Shown: positions 1 to 7,768, counted from the stretch's first letter. The stretch: 26,103 nucleotides of DNA from Candidatus Parabacteroides intestinavium (GCA_019118725.1 DWYO01000073.1:1-26103); one strand, 5' to 3'. Notes: generated from the sequence alone by a model not told the origin. Numbers and translations are program-made.

Positions 1-540
1 GAGCGAAAAATGACGGATGCCTTTTAATTCCTCACAATATCCCAAGACGTACCATCTTTGCCTATATACTTTCAGACAATAAGAATGCACATGATATGTA
101 CTACTCTCGGTTTCATAAAAAGGCTGGTAAATTATCACCATTATCCGATTTTGCTTCATGGCCTCGATAAGCGTCTGAAGATATGCGGTTCCTTGGGGAA
201 TCTCTTCTAGCAAAATGCGGTCTTGCAATTGTCGGCTCTCTGCTATCAAATTAACGGTACTAAATGAATTAAGTAGCCATTGGCGTGTTTTATCTTCTCG
301 CAAAGCCGATAAATCTTCAATGTAATACTTATATCCATCCGAAGTATCGCACAAAATATTAATTTGAAACAACGCTTCCACAGCTTTGCGATGTTCATGA
401 AAGGTACGTAAAGGCAAAGGCTTTCCTTCGCCAAGCGATGAGCGTTTCCATCTGCGACTTATCTCTTCGAAAGTCAGGCGCCCAGCTTGAATTAAGGTAT
501 TCACTAACCAGATATAACGGTTGAATGTTGTGCTTATCAT
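1..540 (-). CDS. WYL-domain transcriptional regulator, C-terminus cut by window edge
   Basis: The frame is open from the ATG at 538-540 to base 1, giving 180 residues with no stop, so the gene runs off the left edge. The first 70 or so residues (FNRYIWLVNTL, then LTFEEISRRW and TFHEHRKAVEALF) look like the winged-helix DNA-binding region of Bacteroidales WYL regulators. From about residue 125 a WYL domain begins, with the signature R-W-Y-V-L-G-Y at 162-168 followed by G-I-R-H-F-S. WYL domains bind ligands or nucleic acids and switch an attached HTH. Targets cannot be read from the window because the downstream side is missing. No Shine-Dalgarno sequence and no in-frame upstream ATG were seen. 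Family call is firm; regulated genes are unknown. Confidence 0.85.
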   Translation of the reverse strand, partial: MISTTFNRYIWLVNTLIQAGRLTFEEISRRWKRSSLGEGKPLPLRTFHEHRKAVEALFQINILCDTSDGYKYYIEDLSALREDKTRQWLLNSFSTVNLIAESRQLQDRILLEEIPQGTAYLQTLIEAMKQNRIMVIIYQPFYETESSTYHVHSYCLKVYRQRWYVLGYCEELKGIRHFSL

Positions 541-590
541 CAGTGTTTGGATTATGGTAAAAAAGCATCTTCCTCTCCCCCCCCTTTCAA

Positions 591-630
591 AAGAAAAAGT
601 CGCTTACTATCTATGCGATAATAAGCGACT
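591..630 (-). terminator. Rho-independent terminator of tRNA-Gln
   Basis: A 9-bp perfect stem (AGTCGCTTA at 598-606 with TAAGCGACT at 622-630) can be extended by three more pairs after one mismatch. Read on the minus strand it is followed at once by a T-rich run (TTTTTCTTTT). It lies 16 bases past the 3' end of the tRNA and before the WYL gene, so it should separate the two transcripts. Confidence 0.85.
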
Positions 631-645
631 CGTTTCTTCTGTGAG

Positions 646-716
646 TTGTCTCACGAGGATTCGAACCTCGACAGACAGAACCAAAAACTGTAGTGCTACC
701 ATTACACCATGAGACA
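646..716 (-). tRNA. tRNA-Gln, anticodon TTG
   Basis: The minus strand folds into a cloverleaf: acceptor TGTCTCA/TGAGACA (7 bp), D arm GTGT/GCAC around AATGGTA, anticodon arm ACAGT/TCTGT with loop TTTTGGT, a 4-base variable loop, and T arm CGAGG/CCTCG around TTCGAAT. The anticodon at 34-36 is TTG, which reads CAA and CAG. The innermost anticodon-stem pair is T-T, and the discriminator base appears to be A rather than the G typical of E. coli tRNA-Gln. CCA is not encoded. The gene has its own promoter and terminator. Confidence 0.95.
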
Positions 717-741
717 ATCCGATGCTTTCTCAAAAGCACTG

Positions 742-772
742 CAAAGGTAAATAGTTTATTTTACCCTTGCAA
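742..772 (-). promoter_or_regulatory. Promoter of tRNA-Gln, Bacteroidetes type
   Basis: On the minus strand a TTG (772-770) is followed after 20 bases by TACCTTTG (749-742), which fits the Bacteroidetes primary-sigma consensus TTTG-N19-21-TAnnTTTG. The -7 element ends 25 bases before the tRNA 5' end. It shows that the tRNA need not depend on tyrS transcription. Confidence 0.7.
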
Positions 773-783
773 GTGTTTTAAGA

Positions 784-2076
784 TTATTTTGCTATTAACA
801 AGTAATAATTCTTCTTTCCCCGTTGAACCAGCAGGTATTTTCCATCCAAGAGATTATCGCAGGTAACGACCATATCAGTATCTGCCACCTTCTCTTTATT
901 CACGCTTACCCCTCCGCTTTGGATCAGCTTACGCATTTCCCCTTTTGACGGGAACACGTTTGCCTTTTCCGTGCACAGGTCAATCAATTTAACCCCTCCG
1001 GCAATCTCATCCCGAGACACTTCAAATTGCGGAACTCCGTTAAACACATCCAGCAACGTAGCCTCATCCAGCTTCTTCAAGGCATCCGAAGTAGAATTGC
1101 CAAACAGGATATTAGACGCTTCTACCGCCGCATCATAATCCTCTTCGGAATGCACCATAATCGTCACCTCCTTAGCCAAACGTTTCTGCAAAGGACGTAA
1201 GTGCGGAGCAGCCTCTTGCTCGGCTATCAACGCATCGATCTCCTCTTTCGACAGAGCGGTGAATATCTTTATATATTTAGCGGCATCCGCATCACTTACA
1301 TTCAACCAGAACTGATAGAACTTATACGGAGACGTATAACGACGGTCCAGCCAGATATTACCCGACTCCGTCTTTCCGAATTTACCTCCATCGGCTTTTG
1401 TTATCAACGGGCATGTCAAAGCAAACACCTCGCCTCCGTTGGTACGGCGGATCAATTCCGCCCCGGTCGTGATATTTCCCCATTGATCCGAACCACCCAT
1501 CTGGAGCTTGCAATTCTTTGTCTCATACAAATGCAGGAAGTCATAGCCTTGCAACAATTGATAAGTAAACTCTGTGAATGACAAGCCATCACGCGCCTCA
1601 CCGTTCAAACGTTTCTGAACAGAGTCTTTCGCCATCATATAGTTTACGGTGATATGTTTACCCACCGTGCGTGCGAAATCGAGGAAGGTAAAGTCCTTCA
1701 TCCAGTCATAGTTATTCACCAATTCGGCCTTATTGGGAGCATCCGATTCGAAATCCAAGAATTTGCTCAATTGCTTTTTGATGCACTCCTGATTATGACG
1801 CAGGGTCTCCTCATCCAACAGATTACGTTCCTGCGATTTTCCGGACGGATCGCCAATCATTCCCGTTGCCCCGCCGACCAAAGCCAACGGCTTATGTCCG
1901 CAACGCTGGAAATGTTTTAAAATCATTACACCGCAAAGATGACCAATATGCAACGAATCAGCCGTCGGGTCAATTCCCAGATAACCCGTTACCATCTCCT
2001 TCGCCAGCAACTCTTCCGTGCCGGGCATCATGGTATGCACCATTCCGCGCCATGTTAGTTCTTCTACAAAATTCAT
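784..2076 (-). CDS. tyrS: Tyrosyl-tRNA synthetase
   Basis: Cytoplasmic class I enzyme that activates tyrosine with ATP and charges tRNA-Tyr. At 430 residues it has normal length for bacterial TyrRS. Visible marks are the HIGH motif H-I-G-H at 43-46, the tyrosine pocket region QMGGSDQWGN at 192-201, and the KMSKS-type loop K-F-G-K-T at 232-236, the usual variant in bacterial TyrRS. The C-terminus (about 350-420) carries an S4 RNA-binding domain (RKLIQSGGVSVNKEKV). Start chosen at the ATG before NFVEELTWRG, a standard TyrRS beginning. The acyltransferase lies 164 bp upstream on the same strand. The tRNA gene downstream is tRNA-Gln, not tRNA-Tyr, and has its own promoter. Confidence 0.97.
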   Translation of the reverse strand: MNFVEELTWRGMVHTMMPGTEELLAKEMVTGYLGIDPTADSLHIGHLCGVMILKHFQRCGHKPLALVGGATGMIGDPSGKSQERNLLDEETLRHNQECIKKQLSKFLDFESDAPNKAELVNNYDWMKDFTFLDFARTVGKHITVNYMMAKDSVQKRLNGEARDGLSFTEFTYQLLQGYDFLHLYETKNCKLQMGGSDQWGNITTGAELIRRTNGGEVFALTCPLITKADGGKFGKTESGNIWLDRRYTSPYKFYQFWLNVSDADAAKYIKIFTALSKEEIDALIAEQEAAPHLRPLQKRLAKEVTIMVHSEEDYDAAVEASNILFGNSTSDALKKLDEATLLDVFNGVPQFEVSRDEIAGGVKLIDLCTEKANVFPSKGEMRKLIQSGGVSVNKEKVADTDMVVTCDNLLDGKYLLVQRGKKNYYLLIAK

Positions 2077-2197
2077 CGTATTAGTACATTATTATTCTGT
2101 TTGTATTCGTTCGACAAAAAATTCACCTCCGTCATATTGAGCAGAGATCCGTGTCGCGATCCGTTCCTGACTTTCAGAACTTCACGCCAACCCGTAA

Positions 2198-2240
2198 ACT
2201 TGCCGGCAAAGATAGGAATAAAAAACGAGAGTATAACCAT
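2198..2240 (-). repeat. Two degenerate 22-bp repeat units after the acyltransferase stop
   Basis: Directly after the stop codon of the acyltransferase, the minus strand reads ATGGTTATACTCTCG and a T run (21 bases), then ATTCCTATCTTTGCCGGC and four more bases (22 bases). The second unit matches the best GH3-side unit (23547-23568) at 17 of 22 positions. It also contains TATCTTTG (2214-2207), a perfect Bacteroidetes -7 motif, so it could instead or also be the tyrS promoter with a leader of about 125 nt. Confidence 0.5.
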
Positions 2241-3329
2241 TTATCCGATTATCCATTTACTACCAGGCACAAAGGAGATGATTTTTGTGGTAAGATAGCA
2301 ACAGATAAACGTACTCAACGCTATTCCGGGGATTGCAGTTACCGTAGGCCAATCCAACGCATCCTTAAACACGTTGACCCACAAACCCAGCCAGAAAATA
2401 TGCATCAGATAAACGCCATAACTCAATTTTGACATCTCCGTCACCAAACGCGGAGCCTTCTCCTGCTCGATGCACGAGAACACAAGAAACGCACCGGCCG
2501 TAGTAATCACGCAATTGATGGTACACATCGCCCAGCCGATCTCCAGCACCGGCGTAGAATGGACGATACCCGGCACAGCCTGGACATAGAAAGAATAGAT
2601 AGTCCACGCGGCTCCGATAATCCAAAGCGCCACGCCTACCCCCAAACGCTTCTTCCGGCTCCAATCGAGGTGGACACGGATATAATGCGCCATCACCAGA
2701 TATCCCAAATAACCGGAGAAATACCAAAGCAAGTGATATTCGTTCCAGAAACACTGCCCCCAGACCTCGCCCAGCCAGCGGTTGATATAGGGCATACAGG
2801 TCGATAACGCGAACAAAAGGATAAAGAAACGCTCCTCCTTGGCCGTAGCTTTCCTCAGCCACGGAGATATCATCGGTATAAAAAGATACAAACTGAGCAA
2901 CGGGTACATAAACCATAAATGTCCCGCCAAAGTAGGATAGTTCAAGAATATCCGCGATAAATCCCTCAACGAGGTCGCCCCGTCGATCTGCCCCCAAAGC
3001 AAAGGCAAGGTACTATATAGAATCATGAAGATAAAAAATGGAGGCAATACTTTGAGAAAACGCCGGCGATAAAATTGCCACATCGTCTGCTCCTCCTTCA
3101 TCGGTACCAACAGGTAGGCGGATACAATAATAAACAAGGGCACCGACATCCGGGAAAATCCGTCATACAAGGAAACCCAAAACCGGTCGGCCTCGCTCAC
3201 CAAAAAAGATTGCGGGCCGGCTATGTCCGTTGAGCCGGCGGCACCATAAAAATTCTCGCTTGCATGTACCACCATCACCAGAAAACAGGCGAATACACGC
3301 AGGTAATCCAAAAATACTATCCGTTTCAT
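2241..3329 (-). CDS. Membrane acyltransferase, acyltransferase_3 family
   Basis: Predicted integral membrane O-acyltransferase of the OafA/WecH/NodX type, which moves acetyl or other acyl groups onto cell-surface sugars. At 362 residues it has the usual size for a single acyltransferase_3 domain, without the SGNH domain of longer OafA proteins. The N-terminus FLDYLRVFACFLVMVVHA carries the hallmark R and H of the family in the first helix, and many hydrophobic segments follow (for example around 140-160, 200-220 and 330-350). The start ATG is preceded at 36 bases by a clear promoter. No polysaccharide genes adjoin it, so its acceptor cannot be inferred. Family call is strong; substrate is unknown. 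Confidence 0.88.
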   Translation of the reverse strand: MKRIVFLDYLRVFACFLVMVVHASENFYGAAGSTDIAGPQSFLVSEADRFWVSLYDGFSRMSVPLFIIVSAYLLVPMKEEQTMWQFYRRRFLKVLPPFFIFMILYSTLPLLWGQIDGATSLRDLSRIFLNYPTLAGHLWFMYPLLSLYLFIPMISPWLRKATAKEERFFILLFALSTCMPYINRWLGEVWGQCFWNEYHLLWYFSGYLGYLVMAHYIRVHLDWSRKKRLGVGVALWIIGAAWTIYSFYVQAVPGIVHSTPVLEIGWAMCTINCVITTAGAFLVFSCIEQEKAPRLVTEMSKLSYGVYLMHIFWLGLWVNVFKDALDWPTVTAIPGIALSTFICCYLTTKIISFVPGSKWIIG

Positions 3330-3364
3330 TTTGCTTAAAAGTGTCTTTGATTAACAATGCGCCT

Positions 3365-3394
3365 CAAAGGTAAGCATTTTTAAGACATGCCCAA
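3365..3394 (-). promoter_or_regulatory. Promoter of the acyltransferase gene
   Basis: Minus strand TTG (3394-3392), 19-base spacer, then TACCTTTG (3372-3365), matching the Bacteroidetes consensus. The -7 box is 36 bases before the start codon. Confidence 0.6.
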
Positions 3395-3501
3395 TGACCT
3401 AATGACAAAATGATAATTCACCCCGTCATATCTCCGTTTTTCCGTCCCTGCGCACAATGCCTTTTCCCCGCTTACTTCCCCGATTTTCCGAAGGGCAGGA
3501 T

Positions 3502-3567
3502 ATTCCCGGAAAAAGATAGGGAACTTTGGCGGAAAAGTACGGCATAAATCCGTTCGAAGATAGGCAT
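3502..3567 (-). repeat. Three tandem degenerate 22-bp repeat units after the phosphoesterase gene
   Basis: Starting 19 bases after the phosphoesterase stop codon, the minus strand holds units at 3567-3546 (begins ATGCCTATCTTCG), 3545-3524 (begins ATGCCGTACTTTTCCG) and 3523-3502 (begins TTCCCTATCTTTTTCC). The spacing is exactly 22 bp. The middle unit is 18/22 identical to the unit at 23547-23568 near the GH3 gene, 20 kb away. A fourth, very weak unit may follow at 3501-3480. The remaining gap up to the acyltransferase promoter shows nothing recognisable. Confidence 0.6.
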
Positions 3568-3585
3568 GAACCGGATTGAATTCTC

Positions 3586-4494
3586 CTATTCAGACGAACG
3601 GGCTTCCCATTGGTAATCGATATACTCCCAGGAGAAGCGATTGTCTGCATCGACATGTACTATAACATAGCCCTCTTCTGTATCCGTCAACGGGCCATTC
3701 CACCAGCTTGCGCAAACCGCTCCGCCGGTAACAAACCAATGATTCCGTTCCAACAATTCCTCGTGGATATGCTGATGGCCCTGCAATACCAACTGCACGT
3801 TATAGCCCTTCAATAATTCAAACAGAGGTTTCGTGTCGGTTATCATATCTTTCCCCAGGAAATTTCCCTCTACCACCGGATAATACAAAGAGAGCATCGG
3901 GACATGTTGAGCCACGACCACCGGCATATCCTTCCCGATGGCATCCAGATCCCGCTTCAACCAATCCATCTCCTCGGCACCAATCGAAAAATTCCCCTCT
4001 TTATCCGGATTCAAGCTATTCAAAGAGACGAAATGCACCCCTTTATGATTGAAAGAAATGCGGCTGGGCCCGAAATATTTCTCAAACAATTTGTACCCCA
4101 ATTCATCTTTCTCCCCATTATGAAAATAGAACCGGTCATGGTTACCTATAGTGAAATGGCATTCCATTCCGCACTCGTCTACAATCTCCTTAAACTTGGC
4201 GTGCATGGCATTAGCCGTCTGCTCATCCTCCTTCTTCAAATGGTCGGTCTGGGTATTGTCTCCTCCGAAAAGGATAAAATCCACGTTCCGTCTCTTCACA
4301 TCCTGCAAAGCCTTCCGGAGCCCCTCATGACTTCCTTTTTCATTATTCAACTCCAGATGCACATCCGTCAGGAAGGCAAACGAGAACTTCTCTTTTTTCT
4401 TTTCATGATAACCGGGCATAGCCTTTCCCGACAATCCGAACATCGACAAAGGCAAAGCCATTCCGCACACATATAAGAAATCTTTCCTGTTCAT
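3586..4494 (-). CDS. Exported calcineurin-like metallophosphoesterase
   Basis: Two-metal phosphoesterase of the calcineurin/purple acid phosphatase superfamily, acting on phosphate mono- or diesters outside the cytoplasm. The 302-residue protein has the full motif set: T-D-V-H at 43-46, G-G-D-N at 77-80, G-N-H-D at 117-120, an isolated metal-binding H in VVVAQH (197), and G-H-Q-H at 239-242. The N-terminus MNRKDFL followed by hydrophobic residues 8-22 is a signal peptide. The N-R-K-D-F-L stretch resembles a twin-arginine motif with K in the second place, so Tat export is possible but unproven. It stands alone between convergent and divergent neighbours. Substrate is not predictable; 3',5'-cyclic nucleotide or sugar phosphate activity are both open. 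Confidence 0.88.
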   Translation of the reverse strand: MNRKDFLYVCGMALPLSMFGLSGKAMPGYHEKKKEKFSFAFLTDVHLELNNEKGSHEGLRKALQDVKRRNVDFILFGGDNTQTDHLKKEDEQTANAMHAKFKEIVDECGMECHFTIGNHDRFYFHNGEKDELGYKLFEKYFGPSRISFNHKGVHFVSLNSLNPDKEGNFSIGAEEMDWLKRDLDAIGKDMPVVVAQHVPMLSLYYPVVEGNFLGKDMITDTKPLFELLKGYNVQLVLQGHQHIHEELLERNHWFVTGGAVCASWWNGPLTDTEEGYVIVHVDADNRFSWEYIDYQWEARSSE

Positions 4495-4708
4495 ATTATT
4501 TTAATGATAAAGTTTTTCTTGTATTGGAAGTTTGAAAAACAGACATTCTAAATTCCGACATCAACCTCCGAGCCTCTTCTCTCAAGCCTCTTCTTACAAG
4601 AGGTTAAAAGGGCTTCCAAAGTTAGAGAGAAACGTTCAAAAATGCAAAAGAAATCAGGCTGATAACGATAAAAACAGATCACTTTTTTTATACTTAGCTA
4701 AAAATCCG

Positions 4709-4716
4709 TAACTTTG
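4709..4716 (+). promoter_or_regulatory. -7 promoter element for the 4738 gene
   Basis: TAACTTTG matches TAnnTTTG and sits 21 bases before the ATG at 4738. No convincing -33 TTTG was found at the expected distance, only a T-rich stretch at 4683-4689. Confidence 0.5.
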
Positions 4717-4737
4717 CCTTTTCAAAGTTGAAAGTCA

Positions 4738-5874
4738 ATGAGTGTAGAAATAAGAGAAGTAAATACAAAAAAAGAACTGAAACAGTTCGTCAAGTTTGGT
4801 ATCGACCTGTATAAAGGCAACCCATACCACGTGCCCGGCTTGATAGAAGAAGAAATGATGACGTTGGACAAAGACAAGAATCCGGCGTTTGAAGTGTGTG
4901 ACGCTATTTTGTACCTGGCTTATCGGGAAGGCAAAATTGTAGGGCGTATTGCCGGCATCATCAATCATGGAAGCAATAAGGCCTGGGAAGAGAAACGGGC
5001 CCGATTCGGATTCGTCGAGTTTATCGATGACGCGGAGGTAGTAGATGCCTTGTTTGATGCCGTTATCCGCTGGGCAAAATCCAAGGGGATGAACGAACTG
5101 CACGGACCGTTGGGCTTCACCGACATGGACCACGAGGGTATGCTGGTAGACGGGTTCGACCAACTGGGTACGATGGCCACGATCTACAACTATCCCTATT
5201 ATCCCAAGCACATGGAACGGATGGGATTCGAGAAAGACCAGGACTGGCATGAGTTCAAGATCTTTGTTCCGCGTGAAGGCATTCCGGAAAAGCACCAGCG
5301 CATCGGTGAGATCGTAAAGAAAAAGTACGGACTCTCCATCCGCAAGTTCAAAAACAAGGAGGAGGTCATGCCGTATGCGCATAAAATATTCCATACCCTG
5401 AATGCCGCATTCGAACCGCTCTATGGATTTTCCGCCTTGACCGAAAAGCAAATCGACTATTACATCAATATGTATATCCCAATGCTGCGCTATGAACTGG
5501 TGACGGTAATTACCCGTGATGCGGATGACGAGGTGGTTGGCTTCGGCATCTCACTCCCCAGCCTTTCGAAAGCTATGCAGAAGGCCAACGGGCATCTGTT
5601 CCCGTTCGGATGGATTCATTTATTGAAAGCATTGAAATCGAAACCGAAAGTAATCGATTTGTACCTGACCGGCGTGCTTCCCGAGTATCAGAGCAAAGGG
5701 GTAAACGCGCTTCTCTTCAATGACCTGATTCCGGTTTACAATCGTCTGGGCGTTGTCTATGCGGAGAGTAATCCGGAGCTGGAGACCAACAATGCCGTAC
5801 AGGCACAATGGAGCTACTTCAAACGTGAGCACCACAAGACTCGCCGGGCGTTCATTAAAAGAATTGACAAGTAA
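4738..5874 (+). CDS. GNAT-type N-acetyltransferase, YghO-like
   Basis: Cytoplasmic protein of 378 residues resembling the E. coli YghO family, which carries a GCN5-related acetyltransferase fold. Its C-terminal half shows the acetyl-CoA binding strand and loop (LYLTGVLPEYQSKGVNALLF, about 305-325), where Q-S-K-G-V-N-A stands for the Q/R-x-x-G-x-G/A motif. The N-terminal half (VGRIAGIINHGSN, GPLGFTDMDHEGMLVDG) is also typical of this family. The acceptor substrate is unknown. The stop codon overlaps the Shine-Dalgarno sequence of parE, so the two genes are almost certainly co-transcribed and probably translationally coupled. Confidence 0.8.
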   Translation: MSVEIREVNTKKELKQFVKFGIDLYKGNPYHVPGLIEEEMMTLDKDKNPAFEVCDAILYLAYREGKIVGRIAGIINHGSNKAWEEKRARFGFVEFIDDAEVVDALFDAVIRWAKSKGMNELHGPLGFTDMDHEGMLVDGFDQLGTMATIYNYPYYPKHMERMGFEKDQDWHEFKIFVPREGIPEKHQRIGEIVKKKYGLSIRKFKNKEEVMPYAHKIFHTLNAAFEPLYGFSALTEKQIDYYINMYIPMLRYELVTVITRDADDEVVGFGISLPSLSKAMQKANGHLFPFGWIHLLKALKSKPKVIDLYLTGVLPEYQSKGVNALLFNDLIPVYNRLGVVYAESNPELETNNAVQAQWSYFKREHHKTRRAFIKRIDK

Positions 5875-5880
5875 AGGAGG
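5873..5880 (+). promoter_or_regulatory. Strong Shine-Dalgarno sequence that fixes the parE start
   Basis: AAAGGAGG, overlapping the previous stop codon, lies 7 bases before the TTG at 5888. Such a strong SD is uncommon in Bacteroidetes and supports use of the TTG start. Confidence 0.75.
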
Positions 5881-5887
5881 AAAGATC

Positions 5888-7768
5888 TTGGATAACGAAA
5901 AAGATAAGGATTTGTCTGTTGCCCACGAAGAGGTATCCTACAATGACGAAGACATCAAGACGCTGGATTGGATGGAGCATATCCGCCGGCGTCCGGGTAT
6001 GTATATCGGTAAGCTGGGGGATGGCAATTCGGCAGATGACGGTATTTATGTACTTCTGAAAGAGGTGCTCGACAATTCCATCGATGAATACATGATGGGA
6101 TTTGGCAAGACAATCGAGGTGACTATTTCAGAAGGTTCCGTTTCGGTACGCGATTATGGGCGAGGTATTCCGTTGGGCAAGGTGGTGGACGTATCCAGCA
6201 AGATGAACACCGGTGCGAAATACGATAGCAAGGCTTTCAAGAAGTCGGTCGGCTTGAACGGGGTCGGAATCAAGGCGGTCAACGCGTTAAGCAGCTATTT
6301 CCGGATCACAAGCCATCGTGACGGGGAATGCAAGCGGGTAGTATATAGCAAGGCCATCATCACGGAGGAATCCGCTATCCAGCCTACCGAAGAGCCTAAC
6401 GGCACTTCAGTATTCTTCACTCCAGATAAAAACATCTTTAAGGATTACGAATACAAGGACGAGTTTATCGAGCCGTTATTGAAGAACTATGTATTCCTGA
6501 ATTCGGGGCTTACCATATTATATAATGGAAAGAAATTTTATTCCCGGCGCGGACTGGTAGACTTGCTGAACGAGAATATGACCACCGAACCGCTTTACCC
6601 GATCATTCATCTGAAGGGCGAAGACATCGAGGTGGTGATTACGCATAGCAATCAGTATGGCGAGGAATATTATTCTTTTGTCAATGGCCAACATACCACT
6701 CAAGGCGGAACACACCTGTCGGCCTTCAAGGAGGCTATCGGACGGGTCATCAAGGAATATTATAACAAGAACTTTGAATATGCGGATATCCGTGCCGGGG
6801 TAGTGGCCGCTATCAGCATCAAAGTAGAGGAACCGGTTTTCGAAAGCCAGACAAAGACTAAGTTAGGTTCTAAGGATATGGGACCGGACGGACCTACCGT
6901 GTCTAAGTTCATCAACGACTTTATGAAGAAGGAATTGGATAATTACCTGCATAAAGACGCGGAAACCTCGGAGATTCTTCTAAAGAAAATACAGGATTCA
7001 GAAAAGGAACGCAAGGCTATAGCGGGAGTGACGAAACTGGCACGCGAACGAGCCAAGAAAGCCAACCTGCATAACAAGAAACTCCGGGATTGCCGGATTC
7101 ATCTGAATGACACGAAAGGGCAAAACGTAGAAGATACCTGTATCTTCATCACGGAGGGTGATTCGGCCAGCGGATCAATCACGAAGAGTCGTGACCCGAA
7201 CTATCAGGCGGTATTCAGCTTGCGGGGTAAGCCCCTGAATAGCTACGGCCTGACCAAGAAAATCGTTTACGAGAACGAAGAATTCAACCTCTTACAAGCG
7301 GCATTGAACATCGAAGACGGATTGGATGGATTGCGGTATAACAAGGTGATTATCGCAACCGATGCCGATGTGGACGGAATGCATATACGTCTGCTATTGA
7401 TCACTTTCTTCTTGCAATTCTTCCCCGACCTGATCAAGCAAAAGCATGTTTATATCCTGCAAACACCCCTTTTCCGCGTGCGTAACAGGCAAAAAACAAT
7501 TTATTGCTATAGCGAGGAAGAGAAGCTGAACGCTATCAAGGAGTTAGGAAAGAGCCCGGAAATCACCCGATTCAAAGGATTGGGCGAAATCTCGCCGGAC
7601 GAATTCCGCCATTTCATCGGAAAAGATATCCGTCTGGACCAGGTGTCTATGAAGAAGGAGGATGCCGTCAAGGAAATGCTGGAATTTTATATGGGAAAGA
7701 ACACCATGGAGCGCCAAGGATTCATCATTGATAACTTGGTGATTGAGGAGGATTTAATTGACAATTAA
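5888..7768 (+). CDS. parE: DNA topoisomerase IV subunit B
   Basis: ATPase subunit of the type II topoisomerase that unlinks daughter chromosomes. With the TTG start the protein is 626 residues. The GHKL ATPase region shows E59 and N63 (KEVLDNS), D89 with GRG at 91-93, and GLNGVG at 122-127. The transducer has the QTK loop at 321-323. The Toprim domain has EGDSA at 423-427 and DADVD at 492-496, and the end carries RFKGLGEISPDEF. The start TTG is set by a perfect SD and by the lack of any ATG before residue 29; the frame stays open upstream inside the previous gene but reads that gene out of frame. The sequence YNDEDIKTLDWMEHIRRRPGMYIG favours ParE over GyrB. No parC is in the window. Confidence 0.93.
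   Translation: MDNEKDKDLSVAHEEVSYNDEDIKTLDWMEHIRRRPGMYIGKLGDGNSADDGIYVLLKEVLDNSIDEYMMGFGKTIEVTISEGSVSVRDYGRGIPLGKVVDVSSKMNTGAKYDSKAFKKSVGLNGVGIKAVNALSSYFRITSHRDGECKRVVYSKAIITEESAIQPTEEPNGTSVFFTPDKNIFKDYEYKDEFIEPLLKNYVFLNSGLTILYNGKKFYSRRGLVDLLNENMTTEPLYPIIHLKGEDIEVVITHSNQYGEEYYSFVNGQHTTQGGTHLSAFKEAIGRVIKEYYNKNFEYADIRAGVVAAISIKVEEPVFESQTKTKLGSKDMGPDGPTVSKFINDFMKKELDNYLHKDAETSEILLKKIQDSEKERKAIAGVTKLARERAKKANLHNKKLRDCRIHLNDTKGQNVEDTCIFITEGDSASGSITKSRDPNYQAVFSLRGKPLNSYGLTKKIVYENEEFNLLQAALNIEDGLDGLRYNKVIIATDADVDGMHIRLLLITFFLQFFPDLIKQKHVYILQTPLFRVRNRQKTIYCYSEEEKLNAIKELGKSPEITRFKGLGEISPDEFRHFIGKDIRLDQVSMKKEDAVKEMLEFYMGKNTMERQGFIIDNLVIEEDLIDN

Noticed and set aside
246..434. A 62-codon minus-strand frame near the left edge
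   Set aside because: It is an out-of-frame shadow of the partial WYL regulator, which reads through the same region.
2365..2997. A 210-codon minus-strand open frame inside the acyltransferase
   Set aside because: Same strand but a shifted frame of a gene with clear family signature and membrane helices; no independent start signal.
3426..3656. A 76-codon minus-strand frame at the end of the phosphoesterase gene
   Set aside because: It overlaps the phosphoesterase end in another frame and the repeat units, and the predicted protein is unlike any family I know.
3904..4476. A 190-codon plus-strand open frame
   Set aside because: Antisense to the phosphoesterase, whose full motif set shows that strand to be the coding one.
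4735..5451. A 238-codon minus-strand open frame
   Set aside because: Antisense to the YghO-like gene; low-complexity aromatic-rich sequence with no domain.
5753..5887. Upstream extension of parE from an ATG at 5753
   Set aside because: This would overlap 122 bases of the preceding gene in another frame, and its translation has no similarity to ParE. The SD and TTG at 5888 fit better.
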